From NCBI RefSeq assembly GCF_042431545.1, contig NZ_JBHLYX010000001.1: a DNA stretch of 64,000 bases. One strand, 5' to 3'. Position 1 is the first letter of the stretch. Each line of letters begins with the position of its first letter. Positions 34,418-42,618 of this stretch are shown one piece after another. The DNA is from Pseudoalteromonas xiamenensis (lineage in GTDB: Bacteria > Pseudomonadota > Gammaproteobacteria > Enterobacterales > Alteromonadaceae). Position numbers and translations under genes: made by a program. The notes beneath the pieces are model-generated. The model had not been told where the DNA came from and ran no database searches. It was given only the letters and a program-made list of their open reading frames with translations.

Positions 34418-37400
34418 ATGAAAAAAATGCTGCATACCGTTGTTGCAACGAGTATTGCCCTAGCGCTCAGTTCTTTTAGCTACGCACAAGAGGACACGCA
34501 GAAGTGGCAAGTTGACTCGCCAAAAGGTGATTTCCACGACGCGAAAATCAACGTGAGCCAAGGAACGTGGATGAACGTGGATTTAAGTCCAGATGGCAAA
34601 ACAATCGCGTTTGATTTACTTGGTGATATTTATAGTATGCCAGTCAGCGGCGGCAAGGCGACGTTATTGACCTCAGACATTGGTTGGCAAATGCAGCCTA
34701 GATTTAGCCCAGATGGCAAAACCATCGCGTTTACCTCAGATCAAGGTGGTGGCGATAATATCTGGATAATGGATGTAAATGGTTCAAATCAACGCCCCGT
34801 CACAAAGGAAACTTTCCGTCTTTTGAATAGCCCATCGTGGAGCCCAGATGGTGAATTTATTGTCGCACGTAAACATTATACGGCGACGCGCTCGTTAGGA
34901 GCTGGCGAAGTTTGGATGTATCACAAGTCAGGTGGCAGTGGTGTTCAACTCACAAAACGACCGAATGATCAAAAGGACTTAGGTGAGCCCGCATTTTCAC
35001 CTGATGGACGTTATGTCTATTTCTCACAAGACGATACACCTGGGAAAACTTTCCACTATTCAAAAGACTCTACGGCTGGTATCTACAAAATTAAGCGCCT
35101 TGACCGAGAAACGGGCGAAATGGAAACGATATTATCAGGCCCTGGTGGTGCCATCAGACCGACACCATCACCGGATGGAAAATCGCTGGTTTACATAAAG
35201 CGTGATGATTTCCAATCCACATTGTATTTGTATGATCTGCATTCGGGTAAAGAAACCAAACTTTATGACAAGCTCGACCGCGACATGCAAGAAACCTGGG
35301 CAATTCACGGTGTCTACCCGACAATTGCATGGAGTCAGGATAATAAAAAGCTTGTATTTTGGGCAGGTGGCAAGATCCGCTCCCTAAATGTTGCAGATAA
35401 AAAGGTCGATACCATCGAGTTTAATGTTGAAACGACAAAGAAAGTACAGAAAGCACTGCGATTTGCCCAAAATATCGATACTGCTGATTTCGATGTAAAA
35501 ATGCTGCGCAACGTACAAATCGCGCCAGATGGTAAAACAGCGGTGTTTGAAGCGTTGGGCTACTTATATGTACGTGACTTAAAATCTGGGAAAGCAAAGC
35601 GGTTGACTAAGCAAAGCGAACATTTTGAATTGTTCCCACAGTTTTCTCGTGATGGTAAGAAGATTGTCTATGCAACTTGGGATGATAAAAACCAAGGAAC
35701 AGTTCGCGTTATCTCTGCAAAAGGTGGAAAAAGCACCGTGTTGACCCAAGAACCAGGTAAATACGTTGAAACCACTTTTAGCCCAGATGGCAATAGCGTG
35801 GTCTATCGCAAGGTGCGAGGCTCTTCAATTTTGCCAAAAGATTGGTCATTGCATGAAGGGATTTATCAAGTGTCTATCAAAGGAGGGGAATCTACCCTTG
35901 TCGCAAAAGAGGGCGTTCAGCCTCAATTTGGCGCAAGCAATGATAAATTATACTTGATGGACAGCGCGCCAACGCCGCAATTAAACGTGGTTGATTTAAA
36001 AGAGAAAACAACACATACGCTTTACAAATCTAAACATGCAACGGAATTTAGGGTTTCTCCAGATGGTAAGTACCTTGCATTTGCAGAACGATTTAAAGTC
36101 TTTGTGACGCCAATGGTTGAGCGCGGTAGTCCCATTGAAATTGGTCCTGATGATAAGCAAATTCCTGTCGAGCAACTGTCTGTTCGAGCGGGTGAGAGCC
36201 TGAGCTGGACTTCTTCATCGAATAAACTCTACTGGACATTAGGGCCTGAACTTTATCATGCTGATTTGAAAAATATCTTTGATATTAAAGCGGACGAAAA
36301 AACCGACTTTAAAGTGGCAAATGGGACAAACATTGGGTTCAAGCAGAAGATGGATGAACCCAAGGGAATGATTGCATTGGTCGGTGCGAAAATCATCACG
36401 ATGAACGGCGAGGAAGTCATCGAACAAGGTGTCATTTTAACCGATGGTAAGCACATCAAGGCGGTTGGAAGTGTGACTGAAGTTAACATACCAAAAGACG
36501 CCAAAGTCATTGATGTTAAGGGTAAAACAATCATGCCGGGTATTGTTGATGCGCATGCACACGGCGATCAAGGCAGCGATGAAATCATTCCTAAGCAAAA
36601 TTGGAAAAACTTGGCTGGACTAGCGCTTGGTGTGACCACCATACATGATCCTTCGAACGACACGAGTGAAGTCTTCACGGCAAGCGAAATGCAAAAATCA
36701 GGGATGATTGTTGGGCCTCGAATTTTCTCGACAGGGACCATTTTGTATGGCGCGAATTTGGCAGGGTATACTTCTCAAGTCGATTCGCTTGAGGATGCGA
36801 AGTTCCATATTGAACGTTTACAAAAAGTCGGTGCATTTAGCGTTAAATCGTACAATCAGCCGCGTCGTGACCAACGCCAGCAAATTGTTGAGGCGGGCCG
36901 CGAACTTGGTATGATGGTTGTGCCAGAAGGAGGTTCACTTCTTCAGCACAATCTAACTATGATTGTTGATGGTCATACGGGGATTGAACATTCTATTCCA
37001 CCGGCAAAAATTTACGATGATATTCGTCAGTTGTGGTCTCAATCAGATGTGGGTTATACACCAACGCTTGGCGTCGCTTATGGCGGCATTTGGGGTGAAA
37101 ACTATTGGTACGACAAAACGGATGTTTGGAATCATCCGCGCTTAAGTAAATTTGTGCCAAAAAACCAGTTGTTGCCAAGATCTATGCGTCGAGTTAAAGC
37201 GCCTGAACATCACTACAATCACTTTAACAGTGCGCGCATCGCGGCTGAGCTCCAAGATTTAGGTGTAACAGTGAATTTAGGTGCACATGGTCAGCGTGAA
37301 GGGCTTGCGGCACATTGGGAAATCTGGATGTTCGCACAAGGCGGTATGACACCACTTGAAGCAATCCGAGCAGCGACAATTGACCCTGCAAAATATATTG

Positions 37401-37597
37401 GACTTGATAAGCATATTGGGTCGCTTGAAGTTGGAAAGCTGGCTGACTTGGTTGTTATTGATGGCGATCCACTGGCCAATATTCGAGATACGGACAAAGT
37501 CGAGTACACCATGCTAAATGGACGCTTGTTTGATGCCGCTACAATGAATGAGGTCGGCAAACAAGCGCGCGAAAAATTGTATTTCGAGGCGCAATAA
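34418..37597 (+). CDS. secreted beta-propeller / amidohydrolase fusion protein
   Basis: A 1059-residue protein with a signal peptide (ending SSFSYAQ). A TolB-like WD40/PD40 beta-propeller occupies about 40-600, with many SPDGK repeats such as LSPDGKTIAF, FSPDGKTIAFTSD and PSPDGKSLVYIKR. A metal-dependent amidohydrolase domain occupies about 645-1050, with the metal-binding VDAHAHGD near 710, TTIHDPSND, HTGIEHS and the closing GSLEVGKLADLVVIDGDPL. The family is often annotated as an exported imidazolonepropionase-like hydrolase or peptidase, but the substrate is unknown. AAAGG precedes the ATG. It is not in an operon with mtfA (92 bases apart, no shared terminator seen). Confidence 0.88.
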   Translation: MKKMLHTVVATSIALALSSFSYAQEDTQKWQVDSPKGDFHDAKINVSQGTWMNVDLSPDGKTIAFDLLGDIYSMPVSGGKATLLTSDIGWQMQPRFSPDGKTIAFTSDQGGGDNIWIMDVNGSNQRPVTKETFRLLNSPSWSPDGEFIVARKHYTATRSLGAGEVWMYHKSGGSGVQLTKRPNDQKDLGEPAFSPDGRYVYFSQDDTPGKTFHYSKDSTAGIYKIKRLDRETGEMETILSGPGGAIRPTPSPDGKSLVYIKRDDFQSTLYLYDLHSGKETKLYDKLDRDMQETWAIHGVYPTIAWSQDNKKLVFWAGGKIRSLNVADKKVDTIEFNVETTKKVQKALRFAQNIDTADFDVKMLRNVQIAPDGKTAVFEALGYLYVRDLKSGKAKRLTKQSEHFELFPQFSRDGKKIVYATWDDKNQGTVRVISAKGGKSTVLTQEPGKYVETTFSPDGNSVVYRKVRGSSILPKDWSLHEGIYQVSIKGGESTLVAKEGVQPQFGASNDKLYLMDSAPTPQLNVVDLKEKTTHTLYKSKHATEFRVSPDGKYLAFAERFKVFVTPMVERGSPIEIGPDDKQIPVEQLSVRAGESLSWTSSSNKLYWTLGPELYHADLKNIFDIKADEKTDFKVANGTNIGFKQKMDEPKGMIALVGAKIITMNGEEVIEQGVILTDGKHIKAVGSVTEVNIPKDAKVIDVKGKTIMPGIVDAHAHGDQGSDEIIPKQNWKNLAGLALGVTTIHDPSNDTSEVFTASEMQKSGMIVGPRIFSTGTILYGANLAGYTSQVDSLEDAKFHIERLQKVGAFSVKSYNQPRRDQRQQIVEAGRELGMMVVPEGGSLLQHNLTMIVDGHTGIEHSIPPAKIYDDIRQLWSQSDVGYTPTLGVAYGGIWGENYWYDKTDVWNHPRLSKFVPKNQLLPRSMRRVKAPEHHYNHFNSARIAAELQDLGVTVNLGAHGQREGLAAHWEIWMFAQGGMTPLEAIRAATIDPAKYIGLDKHIGSLEVGKLADLVVIDGDPLANIRDTDKVEYTMLNGRLFDAATMNEVGKQAREKLYFEAQ

Positions 37598-37620
37598 GTC
37601 AGTTAGTTTGATGACTTAGA

Positions 37621-37658
37621 TGAAAGAATAGGGTGGTTGAAAACACGCTATTCTTTCA
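37621..37658. repeat. 11-bp perfect inverted repeat
   Basis: TGAAAGAATAG (37621-37631) and CTATTCTTTCA (37648-37658) with a 16-base spacer, just after the amidohydrolase stop. There is no T-run directly after, so it is not a standard terminator. The proper terminator is the next hairpin at 37685. Confidence 0.7.
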
Positions 37659-37677
37659 TAACACGTCGTTCAGGCAT

Positions 37678-37709
37678 AAAAAAAGCCGCTATTAAAGCGG
37701 CTTTTTTTA
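37678..37709. terminator. bidirectional terminator
   Basis: GCCGCT (37685-37690), loop ATTAA, AGCGGC (37696-37701), flanked by AAAAAAA and TTTTTTT. It serves the amidohydrolase and the convergent lysine-rich protein gene. Confidence 0.93.
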
Positions 37710-37722
37710 TGAGATTACTCTC

Positions 37723-38091
37723 TTATACAACACCACGTGGCAAACGACAATCGTGGTCTTTACGAGCAAGGATAGCAATCCATAACTCTTCAGCTTTGTC
37801 GCCATCTTCGTTTGCTTTAACTACGGTGAAAGAACCTTTTTTAGCCGGCTTAGCTTCTGCTTTTTTCGTTGTTTTCGTTTTCTTAGCAGGGGCAGCTTTC
37901 TTTTCTGCAGCAGGTGCTGAACCAGAAGTTAATTCTTCAGTAAGAGCAGCTACTTCAGCTAAACGAATATTTTTGCCACCATCAACACTGAACCAGCCTG
38001 ACTTAGCAACGATATCTGGCTTTTTGCCGTTTTTTGCTTCATAAGCCGCTTCAAAAGCGCTCAACACTTCAGTTTTGTCTAGTTTACTCAT
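37723..38091 (-). CDS. small lysine/alanine-rich protein, histone-H1-like linker
   Basis: A 122-residue cytosolic protein. The N-terminal 50 residues (KTEVLSAFEAAYEAKNGKKPDIVAKSGWFSVDGGKNIRL) form a small domain. Next come a linker of Lys, Ala, Pro and Thr (KKAAPAKKTKTTKKAEAKPAKKG) like histone H1 tails, and then a C-terminal strand region. AGGA seven bases before 38091 fixes the start. I do not recognise a named family. Nucleic-acid binding through the basic linker is inference. Confidence 0.75.
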   Translation of the reverse strand: MSKLDKTEVLSAFEAAYEAKNGKKPDIVAKSGWFSVDGGKNIRLAEVAALTEELTSGSAPAAEKKAAPAKKTKTTKKAEAKPAKKGSFTVVKANEDGDKAEELWIAILARKDHDCRLPRGVV

Positions 38092-38238
38092 GCTAGTTCC
38101 TAGTCTTCTGTACGCGAAATCGCGGGATTGAGAATAAACACTATTTATACCTAGTTTTACACCAATTTTCAATTTTTTGCGTAATATTACTCAATTAGCG
38201 TAGAAAATGGTTCGTAAAACGTCGAGTTTTACACAATA

Positions 38239-39003
38239 TTACATCGCTTCAGGATCTACAAAGCGAACAATTTCGAGCCATGCAAGTCCTATCCACTCAT
38301 GAATGTGCGTTGTGACAATCTTCAGCACTTCCGCATTGGCGATGAACAATTTGTAGTCAGCCCACATGGATAGGCTGGCGAATTCGGTCGGGGCAGGGAT
38401 AGTTTCTACGCCTTGTTTAGCAAATAAGTCTTGTGCTCTTTTCATATGACTTACGCTTGTCACGAGTACAACATGGCGGTCAACGAGTTTAGGCGCTAAT
38501 AGTTTTGCTTCTTCGGCTGTGTCTTTGGCCAAAGGGTTTTGCGAAATACGTGATTTTGATACACCCATTGATACTGCAACCTTGGTCATCAAGCTGCTGT
38601 TTGTCACTTTTCCAATACCTGCACCACTGACTATCAGCTTGGCATCTGGATAAAGATTTAAGATGCGGATACCTTCAACGATTCGACTTAATGCACAACC
38701 ACCCATTTGGCTATTTGGCGGTACTCTAGGATTTGAACGGACATCACATCCAAGGACGACGATTTGATCGATCTCAGGGTGCTTTTTGTTGTTGAAAGCA
38801 ACATATTGTCCTTCAAGCGGTGCAACGATAAATTGGGCAAACCAAGGTGAGCTAATCAACCAAAGTGATATAACGCATAAGAGTGACATAGACCATAGCA
38901 CTTTTCGCGTTTTGTTGCTCAACATCAGCAATATGAACAGGGCAATGAGTATAAAAGGCAGCGGCATAAGCAAGCTGCCAATGATTTTCTTTAATTCAAA
39001 CAT
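38239..39003 (-). CDS. elyC: envelope biogenesis factor ElyC (DUF218)
   Basis: A 254-residue inner-membrane protein needed for peptidoglycan and lipid-carrier homeostasis in E. coli. It has two N-terminal transmembrane helices (about 13-30 and 36-56) and then a periplasmic DUF218 domain with IDQIVVLGCDVRSNP, RIVEGIRILNLYPDAKLIVSGAG, KDTAEEAKLLAP and LVTSVSHMKRAQDLFAKQG. The order and length match ElyC (259) rather than the shorter SanA. An exact MetJ-box octamer AGACGTCT lies directly upstream of the start codon (39004-39011). Confidence 0.9.
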   Translation of the reverse strand: MFELKKIIGSLLMPLPFILIALFILLMLSNKTRKVLWSMSLLCVISLWLISSPWFAQFIVAPLEGQYVAFNNKKHPEIDQIVVLGCDVRSNPRVPPNSQMGGCALSRIVEGIRILNLYPDAKLIVSGAGIGKVTNSSLMTKVAVSMGVSKSRISQNPLAKDTAEEAKLLAPKLVDRHVVLVTSVSHMKRAQDLFAKQGVETIPAPTEFASLSMWADYKLFIANAEVLKIVTTHIHEWIGLAWLEIVRFVDPEAM

Positions 39004-39055
39004 AGACGTCTAGTTACAGGTATCCTTTGATTGCAGAGTCTAACGTTTTGAGCCT

Positions 39056-39943
39056 TTATCTGCTATTGGTTTGTTTGCAAGTGGTTAAAAAATGACGATA
39101 AACAGGGTTATCTTTCATTGATTTTTTCATTGCAAGATACATAGGACGAGAAAGGCCCAAAGCGCCAAGAGGAATGGATTTTATTAACCCTTGGCTTTCA
39201 TAGGGGGTTACTAACCAGTCTGGTAAAGCTGCAACGCCCATACCTGCACTGACTAATTGGAATATAAGTAAGCCTTGGTCAACCGTTTTCAACGTTCCAT
39301 CAAAACGCGCATTTTGAATGAAATGCTTAAAAATATCTTGGCGCTCTCTTGGGATCGGGTATGAGATAATGGTCTCATCTTTCAAGTCCAAGGCCGTAAC
39401 ATACGCTTTCTTCGCTAACTCGTGGTCAGGCGCTACGATCAATTTGAGTTTGAAATCAAATAAATGAGCATATTCTAGATGCTCTGGTTCGCGCATGTCT
39501 GAGGTTAAAACTAAATCAAGTTCATCGTTCATGAGCTCTGGTATGGCGTCATAGCTAAAGCCTCGCTCATAATCGACTTTAATATCAGGCCAAAAATTAT
39601 TGAATTCACGAATGGTGGGCAATAACCAGTGGAAACAGGCGTGGCATTCAACACTCAATCTCAATTGAGAGATTGGCTGATTGAGACTTTCTTTCAAGCG
39701 ACATTTGGTTGCTTCTATCTTTGGCAAAATTTCATTCGCCAACTCAAGTAAAAGCATACCCTGAGGCGTAAATCGAACTGGCTGTGTTTTCCGTTCGAAC
39801 AGTTGGCAGTCCAACTTGTTTTCGAGATCCTTTATTTGATGAGAGAGGGCGGATTGCGTTAAGTACAATTCACGCGCGGTATTAACCAAAGAACCCGTTT
39901 CTTTGAGTGTTGAAATTGTCTTTAGGTGCTTTACATCAATCAT
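39056..39943 (-). CDS. metR: LysR-family regulator MetR
   Basis: A 295-residue homocysteine-responsive activator of metE and other methionine genes. The N-terminal helix-turn-helix is MIDVKHLKTISTLKETGSLVNTARELYLTQSALSHQIKDLE, close to E. coli MetR. The effector domain has LRLSVECHACFHWLLPTIREF, DLVLTSDMREPEHLEYAHLFDFKLKLIVAPDHELA and VSAGMGVAALPDW. It is divergent from metE, the classic metR // metE arrangement, with MetJ operators between them. Confidence 0.96.
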   Translation of the reverse strand: MIDVKHLKTISTLKETGSLVNTARELYLTQSALSHQIKDLENKLDCQLFERKTQPVRFTPQGMLLLELANEILPKIEATKCRLKESLNQPISQLRLSVECHACFHWLLPTIREFNNFWPDIKVDYERGFSYDAIPELMNDELDLVLTSDMREPEHLEYAHLFDFKLKLIVAPDHELAKKAYVTALDLKDETIISYPIPRERQDIFKHFIQNARFDGTLKTVDQGLLIFQLVSAGMGVAALPDWLVTPYESQGLIKSIPLGALGLSRPMYLAMKKSMKDNPVYRHFLTTCKQTNSR

Positions 39944-40008
39944 CTTTAATAAATCTCATAAAAATAGTGAGCTCAGCTCAGGTTAAACACAGTCTACGCG
40001 CTTAAAAC

Positions 40009-40032
40009 TTACGTTTCAATGTCTAGACGTCT
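40009..40032. promoter_or_regulatory. MetJ operator array (metR side)
   Basis: Three adjacent octamers in phase: TTACGTTT, CAATGTCT and AGACGTCT, matching the MetJ consensus AGACGTCT at 5, 5 and 8 positions. MetJ with S-adenosylmethionine binds two or more adjacent boxes. The location, 66-89 bases upstream of the metR start, suits repression of metR and possibly metE. Confidence 0.78.
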
Positions 40033-40201
40033 AAAAAAAGAGGGTAAATTTACCTTGTTTTCACATTTCTACTATAACACCAATAATGACAGCGTTGTCA
40101 TTAAATATTTTAATTTTTTTGTAATTTACCCAAATTAGTTTTCTTCAAGTTGTTACTGAGAAAGCATCAATTGTTGAATTCAACCGATAGCCTTATTTTT
40201 T

Positions 40202-40217
40202 AGACGTCTAAACATCT
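40202..40217. promoter_or_regulatory. MetJ operator (metE side)
   Basis: An exact AGACGTCT (40202-40209) is followed in phase by AAACATCT (6 of 8). It ends a few bases before the AAAGGAG ribosome site of metE at 40221-40227, so bound MetJ would block metE transcription near its start. Confidence 0.82.
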
Positions 40218-40233
40218 AAAAAAGGAGCGTGAC

Positions 40234-42519
40234 ATGGCATTGATTCACAATTTGGGCTTTCCTCGTATCGGTAAACGGAGAGAGTTGAAGTTTGCAATTG
40301 AGGCGTATTGGGAAGGAAAACTCTCTCAGCAAGCGTTGTTGGCAAAAGGGTACGAAATCCGTAAAGAGAATTGGGCGTTGCAAGCACACAGTGGCATAGA
40401 GCTGTTACCGGTTGGTGATTTTGCATGGTATGACCATGTATTGAATACGGCGTTAATGCTAGATGTAATTCCAAAGCGTCATAGACAGGAAACCAAAGAT
40501 GTGGATATCGACACGTTGTTTAGGATTGGGCGAGGTCGAGCTCCCTCGGGATGTGCTTGTACAGCAAGTGAAATGACGAAATGGTTTAACACAAATTACC
40601 ACTATATTGTGCCTGAATTGGAGGAACATCAACGTTTCTCAAATGCTTGGACAGAGCTATTTGAACATGTTCGGGAAGCCCAAGCGCAAGGGTATCAAGT
40701 CAAGCCTGTACTTCTAGGACCAGTGACCTTTTTGTATCTTGCAAAATGTGCTAACACTGAGTTTGATAAGCTAAAACATTTAGGCGCTATTCTCGTCACT
40801 TACCAATCGGTTTTATCCAAGCTTACTGAACAAGGCGTCGAGTGGGTGCAAATTGATGAGCCGATTTTAGCGCTAGAGCTTAGTGAGGAATATCGGCAGG
40901 CATTGAAAAACAGTTTTAATGCATTGAGTGAGGTGAATATAAAACTTCTGCTCGCAACGTATTTTGATAGCGTGTCCGCGTATTTTGAAGACATCAGATC
41001 GTACCCTGTTCAAGGTGTGCATTTTGACCTTGTAAACAGTGACGTAGACGCTAATGAGCTGCACGCGCTCATTCGTGAAGATCAGGTACTATCGCTTGGT
41101 GTGATAAATGGACGCAATGTATGGCGTGCCGATTTAGAAGAGGTCTATGAGCAAGTTGCTGAAGTCGCAAGAAAGAGAGGCGACAATCTGTGGATAGCGC
41201 CATCGTGTTCTTTACTCCATTCGCCTGTCGACCTAGATCAAGAAGAGACACTGAGTGAGGACATAAAGTCTTGGCTCGCCTTCGCGAAACAAAAAGGGCA
41301 AGAACTTGCGTTATTAAAAGAGGCACTTTTATCTGAGGACAAAACCGCTCTCAAGGCGTATTCATCACCGGTCAAAGCGAGAGCAACGTCGAATGCAGTC
41401 AATAATGTCGATGTGCAGGCAAGAGTGGCGGCGTTGACGGTTGACGATGGAAGACGTTTATCGCCATTCGAGCAACGTATCGTCAAACAAAAGATGCATT
41501 TACGTTTACCACTATTGCCAACCACTACAATCGGTTCTTTTCCTCAAACGTTGGCGATACGACAGGCTCGTCGAGATCTTAAAGTTGGTCGTTTGGATGA
41601 GAGTGAATATCGAACACAAATGGAAGCGGAGATCCGTTATGTTGTAGAAGAACAGGAGGCGCTTGATATTGACGTTTTAGTTCATGGTGAAGCTGAGCGA
41701 AACGATATGGTTGAATATTTCGGTGAACAACTTGATGGCTTTGCATTTACACAGTTTGGTTGGGTGCAAAGCTATGGGTCACGATGTGTAAAACCGCCAA
41801 TTATTTGGGGAGATGTGTCGAGACCAAATCCAATGACGATTGGTTGGACAACCTACGCTCAGTCGCTTACCGCTAAAAAAATGAAAGGCATGCTGACAGG
41901 ACCTGTGACCATTTTATTCTGGTCATTTGTTCGAGATGACTTAGATAAAGCTACGATAGCGAAGCAAATTGGTTTGGCGATAAGAGACGAAGTTTTGGAT
42001 TTGGAAAAGGCAGGTATTGATATTATCCAAATTGATGAACCCGCATTTCGAGAAGGTATGCCACTAAAAAGAAAGCAATGGCCACATTATTTAGACTGGG
42101 CGGCATATGCCTTCAGAGTCAGTGCGAGCGGGGTTAAAGACCAAACTCAAATCCATACCCATATGTGCTATGCGGAATTTAATGACATTATAGAAGCGAT
42201 TGCTGATATGGACGCAGATGTGATTACTATAGAGACATCTCGTTCAAATATGGAGTTGCTTAGTGCGTTTGAATCATTTGACTATCCAAACGACATTGGC
42301 CCTGGTGTCTATGACATTCATTCTCCCAATATTCCAGAGGTTGAATGGATTAAATCACTTATGAACAAAGCGGCACAGAAAATACCGGTAGAACGTTTAT
42401 GGGTGAACCCGGATTGCGGTTTAAAAACGAGAGCCTGGCACGAAACCCGCGAAGCACTCAGAAATATGGTAAGCGCAGCGAAGGCATTGCGCGAGGAGCT
42501 CGGTGTTAAGCCTCGTTAG
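40234..42519 (+). CDS. metE: cobalamin-independent methionine synthase MetE
   Basis: A 761-residue enzyme transferring the methyl group of 5-methyltetrahydrofolate polyglutamate to homocysteine. It starts LIHNLGFPRIGKRRELKFAIEAYW and has two barrel domains. The catalytic half contains TTTIGSFPQT (near 430), the zinc ligands His and Cys in IHTHMCYAEF (about 641-643), Glu in ETSRSNMELL and Cys in NPDCGLKTR (about 727). AAAGGAG precedes the ATG. It is controlled by MetR and by MetJ through the boxes upstream. Confidence 0.98.
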   Translation: MALIHNLGFPRIGKRRELKFAIEAYWEGKLSQQALLAKGYEIRKENWALQAHSGIELLPVGDFAWYDHVLNTALMLDVIPKRHRQETKDVDIDTLFRIGRGRAPSGCACTASEMTKWFNTNYHYIVPELEEHQRFSNAWTELFEHVREAQAQGYQVKPVLLGPVTFLYLAKCANTEFDKLKHLGAILVTYQSVLSKLTEQGVEWVQIDEPILALELSEEYRQALKNSFNALSEVNIKLLLATYFDSVSAYFEDIRSYPVQGVHFDLVNSDVDANELHALIREDQVLSLGVINGRNVWRADLEEVYEQVAEVARKRGDNLWIAPSCSLLHSPVDLDQEETLSEDIKSWLAFAKQKGQELALLKEALLSEDKTALKAYSSPVKARATSNAVNNVDVQARVAALTVDDGRRLSPFEQRIVKQKMHLRLPLLPTTTIGSFPQTLAIRQARRDLKVGRLDESEYRTQMEAEIRYVVEEQEALDIDVLVHGEAERNDMVEYFGEQLDGFAFTQFGWVQSYGSRCVKPPIIWGDVSRPNPMTIGWTTYAQSLTAKKMKGMLTGPVTILFWSFVRDDLDKATIAKQIGLAIRDEVLDLEKAGIDIIQIDEPAFREGMPLKRKQWPHYLDWAAYAFRVSASGVKDQTQIHTHMCYAEFNDIIEAIADMDADVITIETSRSNMELLSAFESFDYPNDIGPGVYDIHSPNIPEVEWIKSLMNKAAQKIPVERLWVNPDCGLKTRAWHETREALRNMVSAAKALREELGVKPR

Positions 42520-42547
42520 TAAAGCGCAAAAAGGAATCGTTTAACAC

Positions 42548-42575
42548 TCACACTGCGCCAATTAGCGCAGTGTGA
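42548..42575. repeat. 11-bp perfect inverted repeat after metE
   Basis: TCACACTGCGC (42548-42558) and GCGCAGTGTGA (42565-42575) with a six-base loop. It has no T-run on either side, so it may be a processing or stabilising structure at the metE mRNA 3' end rather than a classic terminator. It could also stop minus-strand transcription from the GGDEF-EAL gene. Confidence 0.7.
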
Positions 42576-42618
42576 CAAAAAGAAACGAACGTGATAGCAA
42601 ACAAACGTGAAACAACCA

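Noticed and set aside
37637..38044. A 135-codon plus-strand open frame over the lysine-rich gene
   Set aside because: Antisense to a frame with a good ribosome site and a natural composition; the shadow is Ser/Phe/Ala-rich as expected from Lys codons read backwards.
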